Translations under genes and position numbers: made by a program
Shown: positions 17,636 to 27,502 of the stretch, piece after piece
How positions within the stretch are numbered: the stretch's first letter is position 1
Layout: every line of letters starts with the position of its first letter
Notes under the pieces: generated by a model
Seen by the model: the letters and a program-made list of their open reading frames with translations, nothing else
The model's database searches: none
What the model was told of the DNA's origin: nothing
Assembly: GCA_934691935.1 (NCBI GenBank)
Contig: CAKUTH010000009.1
Location: 112,628-176,627, forward strand
From: an uncultured Candidatus Melainabacteria bacterium
GTDB taxonomy: Bacteria; Cyanobacteriota; Vampirovibrionia; Gastranaerophilales; Gastranaerophilaceae
DNA length: 64,000 nucleotides
Direction of reading: 5' to 3'

Positions 17636-17915
17636 GGGCGTAACTGAAAAAGAAGAAAAGATTATCAAAGACATACTAAAAGATTATCCGTACGATTTTT
17701 ATTACTACGGCTCGCGTGTCAAGGGCGATTTTACACGCGCATCTGACCTTGACATTTTAACCGACGAAATCCCTTATAGTACACTGGATGAGATAAAAAC
17801 AAGGTTTAACGAAAGTTTAGTTCCGTATATTGTGAACATTTCTCAAAAATGCAATATGAGTGAACATTTCTACAGTCTGATAGAAAACGACTTGGTAAAA
17901 ATTGAAAAAAATTAG
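17628..17915 (+). CDS. MNT-domain nucleotidyltransferase (antitoxin-like)
   Basis: 95 residues with the minimal nucleotidyltransferase core: 'YYYGSRVKGDFTRASDLDI' contains the GS-x-x-x-G loop and the D-x-D metal-binding pair. All catalytic residues look intact. It overlaps the HEPN gene by 8 bp. By family knowledge it would modify the HEPN partner; a different target cannot be excluded. Confidence 0.87.
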   Translation: MIKGVTEKEEKIIKDILKDYPYDFYYYGSRVKGDFTRASDLDILTDEIPYSTLDEIKTRFNESLVPYIVNISQKCNMSEHFYSLIENDLVKIEKN

Positions 17916-17943
17916 GACAGATTTTTAATTAAGGAGAAAATTA

Positions 17944-18780
17944 ATGCTAAAAGGACCTTTTTTGGATAGAAATTGGATGGGACAAAATGAAGATTACGCG
18001 ACCTCAGATATTGTAATGCTTGGAATGCCGTTTGACGGAACCGTATCTTATCGCTCAGGTTCAAGATTTGCACCTGAACAAATCAGACTTGCAAGCTGGG
18101 GGCTGGAAGATTATTCTCCACGTTTTGACAAACATTTGGAAGACGTAAATTTTCACGATGCAGGAGATTTAGAATTCCCTCTTGGCAATACTTACAAGTC
18201 ATTAGATTTGATTGAAGAAAATGTTGAACAAATTTATAAAGACGGCAAAAGAGTTTTCGGCATTGGCGGAGAGCATTTGGTAACTTTGCCTGAAATCAAA
18301 GCTGTTGCAAAATTTTATAGTGATTTGGCAATCGTACACTTCGACGCTCATACAGATTTGAGAGAAGAATATTTAGGTGAAGAAATGTCACATTCTGCAG
18401 TTATTCGTCACGCTTCAAAAATCGTCGGAGCTGAAAATATTAAGCAAATCGGAATTCGCTCTGGAATGAAAGAAGAATGGGAATTTATGAAAGAGCATAA
18501 AACGCTAATCCATAAATACTCTGAACTCGACGTGTTTAAGGGAAAAAAGATTTTTGTAACAGTAGATTTAGACGTTCTAGACCCATCTGTAATGTCAGGT
18601 ACTGGCACTCCTGAAAGTGGCGGAATGCAATTTAATGAACTTATGGGCTGGTTTGAATATCTCAAAAACTTTGACATTGTTGGAGCAGACGTTGTGGAAT
18701 TAGCACCAGACTATGATACATCAGGCGTTTCAACAGCTGTAGCCACAAAGGTTATCAGAGAATTGCTGATGGTAATGTAG
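17944..18780 (+). CDS. speB: Agmatinase / ureohydrolase family protein
   Basis: Binuclear manganese enzyme. 278 residues with metal-binding blocks 'GGEHLVTLP', 'VHFDAHTDLR' and 'VTVDLDVLDPS', plus 'GTGTPESGG'. The length and sequence resemble agmatinase, which makes putrescine and urea from agmatine, better than arginase; guanidinobutyrase-type substrates remain possible. AAGGAG precedes the ATG. It lies 28 bp after the MNT gene and may be co-transcribed. Confidence 0.88.
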   Translation: MLKGPFLDRNWMGQNEDYATSDIVMLGMPFDGTVSYRSGSRFAPEQIRLASWGLEDYSPRFDKHLEDVNFHDAGDLEFPLGNTYKSLDLIEENVEQIYKDGKRVFGIGGEHLVTLPEIKAVAKFYSDLAIVHFDAHTDLREEYLGEEMSHSAVIRHASKIVGAENIKQIGIRSGMKEEWEFMKEHKTLIHKYSELDVFKGKKIFVTVDLDVLDPSVMSGTGTPESGGMQFNELMGWFEYLKNFDIVGADVVELAPDYDTSGVSTAVATKVIRELLMVM

Positions 18781-18789
18781 GGAAAAAGT

Positions 18790-18820
18790 CACTAAGATAC
18801 TAAGGCACTAGGGCACTAAG
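18790..18820 (+). repeat. Tandem octamers YACTARGR
   Basis: Four 8-base units: CACTAAGA, TACTAAGG, CACTAGGG, CACTAAGA. They begin 10 bp after the speB stop. The 8-bp period matches the RGTWAGTA elements although the sequence differs. Confidence 0.75.
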
Positions 18821-18844
18821 AATATAACCCCACAAGAGAAATAA

Positions 18845-20830
<1,986 letters not shown>

Positions 20831-20849
20831 AAAGGAAAGTGCGAAATAT

Positions 20850-21302
20850 ATGAAAAAAAGAGCTAGAGTAATACAAATATCAGGACTTCGAGGAATACTT
20901 TTGGTAATATTTATCGGAACTTGTTTGTGTGCAGGATTTGTTGCATTCCCATCAATTTGCGCAATGCATATTTGGAACTATGTAGCCAATTTTATCTCAA
21001 TTCCTTTGATTAACATTTATCAAGGCGCTATGTTGTGGGCTATAATTGCGATTAGCGGATTTATCATCAATGATAAAGAAAAATTGTTGGTTGAATTTAG
21101 CGCATCAGACGACGAATTGAGCGAAAAAGATATGCAGAAATTAATGGAACGCGTAAAACTTCAATCTCAAGCACAGGCGCTTAATTCAATGATATTAAAA
21201 TCTTCGGAATTAAAATCATTAAAAGAGATTAATCCTGCAGAAAAAATTGAAAAAATAGAAAAACAGCAAGAAGAAAAGGAAACAGAAAAGGAGAGTGTAT
21301 GA
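20850..21302 (+). CDS. Hypothetical two-span membrane protein
   Basis: 150 residues, not recognised. Two hydrophobic segments (about 13-33 and 48-72) are followed by a charged cytoplasmic or periplasmic tail ending in a Glu/Lys repeat, probably a coiled coil. AAAGGAAA lies upstream. Its stop overlaps the SIMPL gene start by 4 bp, so the two products are made together. Confidence 0.8.
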   Translation: MKKRARVIQISGLRGILLVIFIGTCLCAGFVAFPSICAMHIWNYVANFISIPLINIYQGAMLWAIIAISGFIINDKEKLLVEFSASDDELSEKDMQKLMERVKLQSQAQALNSMILKSSELKSLKEINPAEKIEKIEKQQEEKETEKESV

Positions 21303-22036
21303 AAAAGTTATTAATCACTACTGCCGTAGTTGGTTTAGCATTAGGATGCGCATCAGTTCAGGCAATTTCCGATGCTGTAGAAAGAGGTTATATTTCGGTT
21401 AACACATCTGCAAACGTAGAACTTGCACCTGATGTAGCAGAAGTTTCTATCGCTGTTAAAACTTATGATTCAAAATCAATGCAAAAGGCAACCTTGCAAA
21501 ACAAAGAGGTTTCAGAACAAGTAATTTCAACATTAAAATCAATGATTGACACGACAAAAGGAGATTACATCAAAACAGCTGATTACAGCGCAACACCTTT
21601 ATACACATATTCAGGAAACAAAAGAAATTTGGACAAATACCAAGTTTCCAATTCTGTAGTTGTGCATACAAAATCAATCGACAAAATCGGTTCTATGATT
21701 GACAAAGCAATCTCTTTGGGTGCGACTGATGTAAACAGTTTAAATTTTTCTGTTTCAAACTACGAAACACAATGCAATGATTTGTTAACAATCGCTTCTA
21801 AAAAAGCTATTGCAAGAGCAAACGCTGTTGCCAAAACAATACCGACAACAATTTCTGGAGTTCGCTCAATGGACGTAAGTTGTAATGCAAACAATACATC
21901 ACGCCCGCAATACCGTATGTTAATGTCTAACAAAGCAATGGGCGTAGATTCAGAAGCATCAGCACCTCAGACTCTGATTGAAAGCGGAGTTATAAAAGTT
22001 TTTGCAAACGTTAACGCAACATTCTTTGTAAAATAA
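21299..22036 (+). CDS. Exported SIMPL (DUF541) domain protein
   Basis: 245 residues. A signal peptide (about 1-22, ending 'SVQA') is followed by the SIMPL domain: 'YISVNTSANVELAPDVAEVSIAV' is the typical opening, and 'AIARANAVAKTI' is the conserved helix. Periplasmic proteins of this family are linked to oxidative stress in some bacteria, but the molecular role is unknown. Two Cys residues (in 'TQCND' and 'DVSCN') could form a disulfide. Coupled to the preceding membrane protein; a terminator follows. Confidence 0.88.
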   Translation: MKKLLITTAVVGLALGCASVQAISDAVERGYISVNTSANVELAPDVAEVSIAVKTYDSKSMQKATLQNKEVSEQVISTLKSMIDTTKGDYIKTADYSATPLYTYSGNKRNLDKYQVSNSVVVHTKSIDKIGSMIDKAISLGATDVNSLNFSVSNYETQCNDLLTIASKKAIARANAVAKTIPTTISGVRSMDVSCNANNTSRPQYRMLMSNKAMGVDSEASAPQTLIESGVIKVFANVNATFFVK

Positions 22037-22046
22037 AATTTAAGAT

Positions 22047-22080
22047 AAAAGTCGTCAAAAATTTAGCTGGCGACTTTTCT
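22047..22080 (+). terminator. Probable terminator after the SIMPL gene
   Basis: AAAAGTCG and CGACTTTT (22047-22054 with 22071-22078) form an 8-bp stem with a 16-base loop, followed by a short T-rich stretch. Confidence 0.6.
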
Positions 22081-22088
22081 ATAAAATT

Positions 22089-22116
22089 TTGATTTTCCTA
22101 ATTAAATAATTATATT
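22089..22116 (+). promoter_or_regulatory. Leaderless-type promoter of 22123 gene
   Basis: TTGATT (22089-22094), 16-bp spacer, TATATT (22111-22116), then exactly six bases to the ATG at 22123. No ribosome-binding site is visible. Confidence 0.6.
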
Positions 22117-22122
22117 ATGATT

Positions 22123-22695
22123 ATGAATAAATTTTTATCAATTTTAACAGTAATATTTTTTATGATGATTTCAATGCAAATATCTTTTGCAGACACTGAC
22201 TATGAGCAAATTTACAGGGATTTAGAACCTGCAGATTTTTCGTATGTTCACAATGTTGACCCTGGAGAAATGTATGATGTAAAAGATACTTCTTGGTCAC
22301 CATATCCGCTTTTCAGACTCACAGCGCCGTTGTTTTTCAAAAACACAATGGTAGAACCTGGGTATTATCTGCTCACTCCGCGCGAACACAAAGGAAATTG
22401 GTACGTTTTGTTCAAAGAGCAAGGTAAGGTAAAATACATCATCCCTGCGTACAAGCGTGAAATTGTCCCAATGGGATTTTATGAAGAAAACTTGCCAAAG
22501 GTAAAATTAACACCGACACAGAAAATTCATTTGAAATTTCACGACTTTGTCGGCAAGCACGTAAAATCGTCTCAGCGCAAGCCTGCACCTGAAACATACT
22601 TGGAAGCAACCGACCTTGAAGATAATTTTATTTCTCTTGTAATTTACTGGGGAAACTACAGATACTATATGGTTTTGCGAACTATACAGCTTTAA
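22123..22695 (+). CDS. Exported hypothetical protein
   Basis: 190 residues from the ATG at 22123 (an ATG six bases earlier is in frame). A signal peptide (about 1-21, ending 'SFA') is followed by a polar, aromatic-rich domain that looks all-beta ('EPGYYLLTPREHKGNWYVLF'). Family not recognised. It lacks a Shine-Dalgarno sequence and appears to be read from a leaderless message. Its stop overlaps the convergent glycosyltransferase stop by 4 bp. Confidence 0.8.
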   Translation: MNKFLSILTVIFFMMISMQISFADTDYEQIYRDLEPADFSYVHNVDPGEMYDVKDTSWSPYPLFRLTAPLFFKNTMVEPGYYLLTPREHKGNWYVLFKEQGKVKYIIPAYKREIVPMGFYEENLPKVKLTPTQKIHLKFHDFVGKHVKSSQRKPAPETYLEATDLEDNFISLVIYWGNYRYYMVLRTIQL

Positions 22696-23519
22696 TTAAA
22701 ATTCAATTTTCTCAATCCTAGTCTATAAAATATATTACGCTTTCGCTTCTTGAGAATTTTCATTTTGTAACTTACAGCTTCACTGTTCAAACGCCAATAA
22801 CATTCTACGAAATAGTTGTTTGCATATTTCGTGAAAAAATATTTTTTATTGCGTTCAAATATTTCGCTCAAGTTATTTAGATTTTTTCCTGTTACAGAAC
22901 CAAAATGGTAAAAATAAACATTATCAATCTTAAAATTTTTATACCCAGCAAATATTGCACGCCAACTAATATCATCATCTTCAAAATATGCAGGTGTAAA
23001 CTTTTCATCAAAATAACCAATTTTATAAAATAATCTCTTTTGAGTAAAAACACGAGAAAAAAAGGGGTTTACACAAGGAAAATAAGATAATTCTACAATT
23101 TCTTTTTTTGTAAGTCCATCAAAACTTCGCTTTGAATAAGCATATGCCTCTACACTTGACAATGAAACAAATCCCGCTTTTTGCTCTTTTTCTAGCACTT
23201 CAACAGGATATTTTATCCAATCTGATGAAAATAAAATATCATTGTTCAACAAACCTATTACTTCACCTTGAGCAAGTTTTATACCTTGATTACAACCTTT
23301 CGCAAACCCAAGGTTTTCAGAGTTATAAATAACTTTTACGTTATCATGACTTTGCTCAAAATCTTTTAAAAATTCAACAGTTCCATCCGTTGAGCCATTG
23401 TCCACGATAATTAGCTCAAAATCAGCTTCACCTGAATATAAATATTCTAAAAATGGCTTAGTTGCCTTTTTTAAATTATTGTACGTAAGAGTAATTATTG
23501 ATATTCTGCTCTGTTTCAT
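22692..23519 (-). CDS. Family 2 glycosyltransferase
   Basis: 275 residues with a GT-A fold: 'SIITLTYNNL' at the start, 'IIVDNGSTDGTVEFL', the metal-binding region 'LLNNDILFS', and an acidic motif 'YFEDDDISWRA' that probably carries the catalytic base. It resembles rhamnosyl- or glucosyltransferases of polysaccharide pathways. It overlaps the upstream GT4 gene by 44 bp in another frame, so both act in one surface-glycan unit. Confidence 0.88.
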   Translation of the reverse strand: MKQSRISIITLTYNNLKKATKPFLEYLYSGEADFELIIVDNGSTDGTVEFLKDFEQSHDNVKVIYNSENLGFAKGCNQGIKLAQGEVIGLLNNDILFSSDWIKYPVEVLEKEQKAGFVSLSSVEAYAYSKRSFDGLTKKEIVELSYFPCVNPFFSRVFTQKRLFYKIGYFDEKFTPAYFEDDDISWRAIFAGYKNFKIDNVYFYHFGSVTGKNLNNLSEIFERNKKYFFTKYANNYFVECYWRLNSEAVSYKMKILKKRKRNIFYRLGLRKLNFN

Positions 23520-24783
23520 TTAATTCTCCACAAATATGCTCTGTTATAATATCGCCACACTTTTGCCAAGTGAATAATTTCGCGCGCTCCATTCCTTTTT
23601 GAGCGCATTCGTCGTAAAATGGTTTATCAAAACTCATTTTTTCCATAGCTGAAACCATTTCTTCATCATTGTGTGGATTAATCTGTATTCCGCAATCACC
23701 AATAACCTCTGGAATTGATGTACAATTTGAACAAATTACTGGCAAACCACATTGCATAGCCTCTAACACTGGCATTCCAAAACCCTCATACAAGGACGGG
23801 AACAAAAATACCTCAGCCCCGCTGTACAAAGCAGATAAATCCTCATCGTCAACATAACCAATTCGTAGGATTTTTTCGCTCAAATCTCCAAATTCACTGA
23901 GTTCTTCATTCATAACTTTTTCAAACCCATCAAAATACGCTCCGCCGAGAACTAAAATATAATCTTCAAGTTTGTTCTTCGCTGTAAATTTCAAGAAATT
24001 TCTGATTGAAAAAATTAGGTTTTTGCGCGGATTTAAACTACACAAGCTGAACATATATTTTTTGTCCAGCGGAATATTATATTTGCGCTTAACTTCATTT
24101 ATCTCATCGACATCAACAATTTTTCTATACGGTTTTCCAGTAGACAAAGGTACTACAGAAATATGTTCACCATTGAGTTTTGGAATATATTTCAAAAAAT
24201 CTTGTTTCGTAAATTCTGAATTTGCGAAATAATAATCTTCACTATTCATTGATTTTACCAACCTGTAAAACCATTTTGCCGTCCATTTTAACTCCTGACA
24301 CTCTCTAGCTATCGGAATAACGTCATGCAACATAGTAAAACATTTTACATGCTCATTTTTTGATACAAACGCAGGAATCGCATGCATTGGAGAAAAATAA
24401 GCATCAATATTCGTTAAATCAATACTTCCATCTGTTAAAAAATAACATTTCTTTAAGACTGACGCCAACAAACCATATATACTTCTTGCAGGTCCAAAAC
24501 CTTTATTCAATTTATTCTGGATTTTTTTATATTCCAGATAAGACACACAATTTCGCAAAAATGGGAACTTATAAATTTTACATTCTGAAAACTCAGGATA
24601 TGTTCTTATTAATTTCCTTAAATTCACCAAATTCTCGGCATATAAATAAACATTGTAATTCGGTCTTTTTAAAAATTCCAACAATACATTATAAGCAACA
24701 AAAAAGATACCACTACGCGAAGAATTCTTCGTTAAAATATTACAAACCACACTTGCATCATACAATAAATTAATCTTTTCCAT
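23476..24783 (-). CDS. Family 4 glycosyltransferase (paralog 1)
   Basis: 435 residues, GT-B fold. The C-terminal donor site carries 'FLFPSLYEGFGMPVLEAMQ' with the E-x7-E pair. It starts 'MEKINLLYDASVVCN'; AAGGAG upstream of 24783 decides this start over an ATG at 24819. The paralog at 25403-26677 is nearly identical over the C-terminal half but clearly different at about residues 70-175, the likely acceptor-binding part. Its 5' end faces the XRE regulator gene, with two operator-like sites between. Confidence 0.9.
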   Translation of the reverse strand: MEKINLLYDASVVCNILTKNSSRSGIFFVAYNVLLEFLKRPNYNVYLYAENLVNLRKLIRTYPEFSECKIYKFPFLRNCVSYLEYKKIQNKLNKGFGPARSIYGLLASVLKKCYFLTDGSIDLTNIDAYFSPMHAIPAFVSKNEHVKCFTMLHDVIPIARECQELKWTAKWFYRLVKSMNSEDYYFANSEFTKQDFLKYIPKLNGEHISVVPLSTGKPYRKIVDVDEINEVKRKYNIPLDKKYMFSLCSLNPRKNLIFSIRNFLKFTAKNKLEDYILVLGGAYFDGFEKVMNEELSEFGDLSEKILRIGYVDDEDLSALYSGAEVFLFPSLYEGFGMPVLEAMQCGLPVICSNCTSIPEVIGDCGIQINPHNDEEMVSAMEKMSFDKPFYDECAQKGMERAKLFTWQKCGDIITEHICGELNETEQNINNYSYVQ

Positions 24784-24903
24784 ATAAATTACCTCTCCTT
24801 GAATAAATGAACTAAGCATTCAAAAGCCCTTTATGCAAAATTCTTATTATTTCGTACAGTTGACACAAAACCCGACATTAAATGTCAAATTTTGAAATAA
24901 TAT

Positions 24904-24949
24904 TACCATATTAAGGTATATTGTCAAGATAACTTACCTTTTTATGGTA
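24904..24949 (+). promoter_or_regulatory. Twin operators between GT4 and XRE genes
   Basis: Two copies of TACC-N7-GGTA (24904-24918 and 24935-24949), 31 bp apart, about three helical turns. Between them lies TTGTCAA, giving a -35 box on both strands (plus TTGTCA 24921-24926; minus TTGACA 24922-24927). The right copy overlaps the plus-strand -10 region. A further palindrome, GACATTAAATGTC, lies at about 24874. Confidence 0.65.
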
Positions 24950-24984
24950 TATAAATGCTTAACAAAATAATTTAAGATAATAGT

Positions 24985-25302
24985 ATGGATACTTTAAAAT
25001 TATTTGGCAAACGCTTAAAAGAAATTAGGAAATGTAAAAATATCACTCAGGAGCAACTTGCCGAACAGATTGGAATTGAGCCCAAACAGATTTGCAGAAT
25101 CGAAAACGGTACTTGTTTCACCACTTTTGAAAAATTGCAAAAAATTGCTCATACATTAAATGTTGAAGTTTATGAATTCTTTAGATTCGAACACAAAAAA
25201 CCAAAAGATACACTTATAAAAGAGATGAATGAACTCTTTATAAATGCACCTGATGAAAAAATAGAAATTATTTATAAAATTGTTACAACATTATTAGTCT
25301 AA
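24985..25302 (+). CDS. XRE-family transcriptional regulator
   Basis: 105 residues. An N-terminal helix-turn-helix of the Cro/cI type occupies about 6-62 ('LKEIRKCKNITQEQLAEQI', 'ICRIENGTCF'), and the C-terminal helices (75-105) may dimerise. It sits between two almost identical glycosyltransferase genes and diverges from the first. The intervening twin operators suggest that it represses itself and the glycosyltransferase. There is no clear ribosome-binding site; TAAGAT six bases before the ATG could be a leaderless promoter. Confidence 0.88.
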   Translation: MDTLKLFGKRLKEIRKCKNITQEQLAEQIGIEPKQICRIENGTCFTTFEKLQKIAHTLNVEVYEFFRFEHKKPKDTLIKEMNELFINAPDEKIEIIYKIVTTLLV

Positions 25303-25402
25303 TTATTTTTTAGTACATATTCTAAAATACTTGTTGCTTGCGACAAAATATTTTATGAAAAAACTTACCAAAGATAAAATTTTTATTATAAGATGAGTAA
25401 CT

Positions 25403-26677
25403 CTATACTGCGTTTAATGCCTCTAATATTTTTTCATTCATAATATCGCCACACTTTTGCCAAGTGAATAATTTCGCGCGCTCCATTCCTTTTCGAGCGC
25501 ATTCGTCGTAAAATGGTTTGTCAAAACTCATTTTTTCCATAGCTGAAACCATTTCTTCATCATTGCGTGGATTAATCTGTATTCCGCAATCACCAATAAC
25601 CTCTGGAATTGATGTACAATTTGAACAAATTACTGGCAAGCCACATTGCATAGCCTCTAACACTGGTATTCCAAAGCCCTCATACAAGGACGGGAACAAA
25701 AATACCTCAGCCCCGCTGTACAACGCAGACAAATCCTCATCGTCAACATAGCCAATTCTGAGGATTTTTTCGCTCAAATTTCCAAATTCACTGAGTTCTC
25801 CATTCATAACTTTTTCAAACCCATCAAAATACGCTCCGCCAAGAACTAAAATATAATCTTCAAGTTTGTTTTTCGCTGTAAACTTCAAGAAATTTCTGAT
25901 TGAAAAAATCAAGTTTTTGCGCGGATTTAAGCTACACAAGCTGAACATATATTTTTTGTCCAGCGGAATATTATATTTGCGCTTAACTTCATTTATCTCA
26001 TCGACATCAACAATTTTTCTATACGGTTTCCCTGTAGACAAAGGCACTACAGAGATATGTTCAGCATTAAGTTTTGGAACATATTTCAAAAATTCTTGCT
26101 TTGTAAATTTTGAATTTGCAAAATAATAATCCTCACCATTCATTGATTTTACCAACTTGTGAAACCATTTTGCCGTCCAATCCATGTGCTTACAATCTTC
26201 AGATAGTGGAATCGTATCATGTAATATTGTAAAACATTTGATTTTTTCATTTATTCTAACAAAATCTGGAATTACATTCATAGGTGAGAAATACACATCA
26301 ATATCTGATAACTTTGAATTCCCGCCCCAAAAAGAATAACATTTTTTCAACAACGACGCTGTCAGAACGTATATTCCTCGCATTAAACTCAATCCACCGT
26401 TCATCTTATTTTGATTTTTTTTGTGTTTTAAGTAAGAAACTGCTTCTTGTAAAATTGAAAATTTATATACTTTGCATTCAGAAAATTCTGGATATGTTTT
26501 AATTAATTTTTTCAAATTAACTAAATCATCTGCATATAAGTATACATTATAATTTGGTCTTTTTAAAAATTCTAATAATACATTATACGCAACAAAAAAT
26601 ATGCCACTGCGAAACGAATCTTTCGTTAGCATGTTGCAAACTAACGTTGCGTCATACAACAAATTAACTTTTTTCAT
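25403..26677 (-). CDS. Family 4 glycosyltransferase (paralog 2)
   Basis: 424 residues, starting 'MKKVNLLYDATLVCN'; GAGGTGAT lies upstream. From about residue 185 to 415 it differs from paralog 1 at only a handful of positions, including 'EGFGIPVLEAMQ' versus 'EGFGMPVLEAMQ'; the first 65 residues are also similar, but about 70-175 have diverged. The two C-termini differ after 'CGDI'. Recent duplication followed by gene conversion, or separate selection on the acceptor domain, would explain this. Confidence 0.9.
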   Translation of the reverse strand: MKKVNLLYDATLVCNMLTKDSFRSGIFFVAYNVLLEFLKRPNYNVYLYADDLVNLKKLIKTYPEFSECKVYKFSILQEAVSYLKHKKNQNKMNGGLSLMRGIYVLTASLLKKCYSFWGGNSKLSDIDVYFSPMNVIPDFVRINEKIKCFTILHDTIPLSEDCKHMDWTAKWFHKLVKSMNGEDYYFANSKFTKQEFLKYVPKLNAEHISVVPLSTGKPYRKIVDVDEINEVKRKYNIPLDKKYMFSLCSLNPRKNLIFSIRNFLKFTAKNKLEDYILVLGGAYFDGFEKVMNGELSEFGNLSEKILRIGYVDDEDLSALYSGAEVFLFPSLYEGFGIPVLEAMQCGLPVICSNCTSIPEVIGDCGIQINPRNDEEMVSAMEKMSFDKPFYDECARKGMERAKLFTWQKCGDIMNEKILEALNAV

Positions 26678-26749
26678 TATAAATCACCTCTTATTGACAC
26701 AACAAACTTATGTTTAATCAAAAGTTAAAATTGAAGTCCAATGGCTCTG

Positions 26750-27115
26750 TTAGTCAGTTTCTTCCTCTTTTTTAATAGTATCAACAACCATTTTCGCCAT
26801 TTCTTTTGCGATAATTTGTTGAGTTGCACTAGGGCAATTTTGAAGCATGTTCATTGCTGTTCTCAATGTAGTATCAATATCGTACCAACGCCCCTTGCGG
26901 TTGTCGTCAAGACCTAAACCTACAGCATCAATAATATCTTCAACTGCTTCAAATCTCTCATCTTCAATGTTGTGTTCAATAATAATTTTGATTAGATTAA
27001 GCGCAATTTTTATTTGAGTTTCATCGTCAGAATGCTCCAAAGTATTGACAGCTTGTGATAAAACAGGATCTTTATCATACCATCTGCGATGTTGATTTGT
27101 ATATTCTTCTTTCAT
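26750..27115 (-). CDS. Hypothetical protein with internal duplication
   Basis: 121 residues. Two units of about 40 residues repeat: 'HRRWYDKDPVLSQAVNTLE' (9-27) and 'KGRWYDIDTTLRTAMNMLQ' (74-92), each followed by a helix with 'IKIALNLIKIII' or 'QIIAKEMAKMVV'. The R-W-Y-D-x-D start of each unit is the most constant part. It is probably a small helical dimer or adaptor; family not recognised. AGGAGAG lies upstream of the ATG. Monocistronic. Confidence 0.8.
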   Translation of the reverse strand: MKEEYTNQHRRWYDKDPVLSQAVNTLEHSDDETQIKIALNLIKIIIEHNIEDERFEAVEDIIDAVGLGLDDNRKGRWYDIDTTLRTAMNMLQNCPSATQQIIAKEMAKMVVDTIKKEEETD

Positions 27116-27204
27116 AATATCTCTCCTTTTAATACGTTTATTATGAAGGGGTTTTACTTATATGTCAAGTGTTTCAAAGATTATTTAAGTATCACGACAA
27201 AAAA

Positions 27205-27219
27205 TGTAATCAAGTTACA
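27205..27219 (-). promoter_or_regulatory. TGTAA palindrome after fixX
   Basis: TGTAA-N5-TTACA, five bases past the fixX stop, is followed by T6 on the minus strand. It could be a weak terminator of fixCX or an inverted version of the TGTAA site serving the 27115 gene. Confidence 0.35.
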
Positions 27220-27223
27220 CTTT

Positions 27224-27502
27224 TTATCCTAGTTTAAATGTTACGCCTTTTGTCCCTTTTGGGTATTCCCAGCCAAGCGAACAGCTCTCACAAGCAATCC
27301 TGCAAGCTCCGCATTCAAGACAATTTTCATAATTTACAATCAATTTTTGAGCATTTTCATCCCACTCATATACTTGTGCTGGACAAATTGCGGTACAAAT
27401 TTTTGATTTACATATCCTGCAACATTCTTGAACTGGTTGCAAATGTGATTTTGTATCAGGGGTGTATTTTACTGTATATAATTTGTTTTCTAAATCGCTC
27501 AT
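27224..27502 (-). CDS. fixX: Ferredoxin-like protein FixX
   Basis: Small iron-sulfur partner of the FixC flavoprotein. 92 residues: two Cys groups, 'CCRICKSKICTAICP' and 'CLECGACRIACESC', fit a ferredoxin fold with one degenerate cluster site, and the ending 'GVTFKLG' matches the FixX family. The start at 27502 is preferred because it overlaps the fixC stop as ATGA; an earlier in-frame ATG at 27520 would overlap fixC by 22 bp. FixA and FixB are not in the window. Confidence 0.9.
   Translation of the reverse strand: MSDLENKLYTVKYTPDTKSHLQPVQECCRICKSKICTAICPAQVYEWDENAQKLIVNYENCLECGACRIACESCSLGWEYPKGTKGVTFKLG

Noticed and set aside
24360..24773. Open frame of 137 codons opposite the first GT4 gene
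   Set aside because: His/Asn-rich shadow in the diverged part of a well-supported glycosyltransferase.
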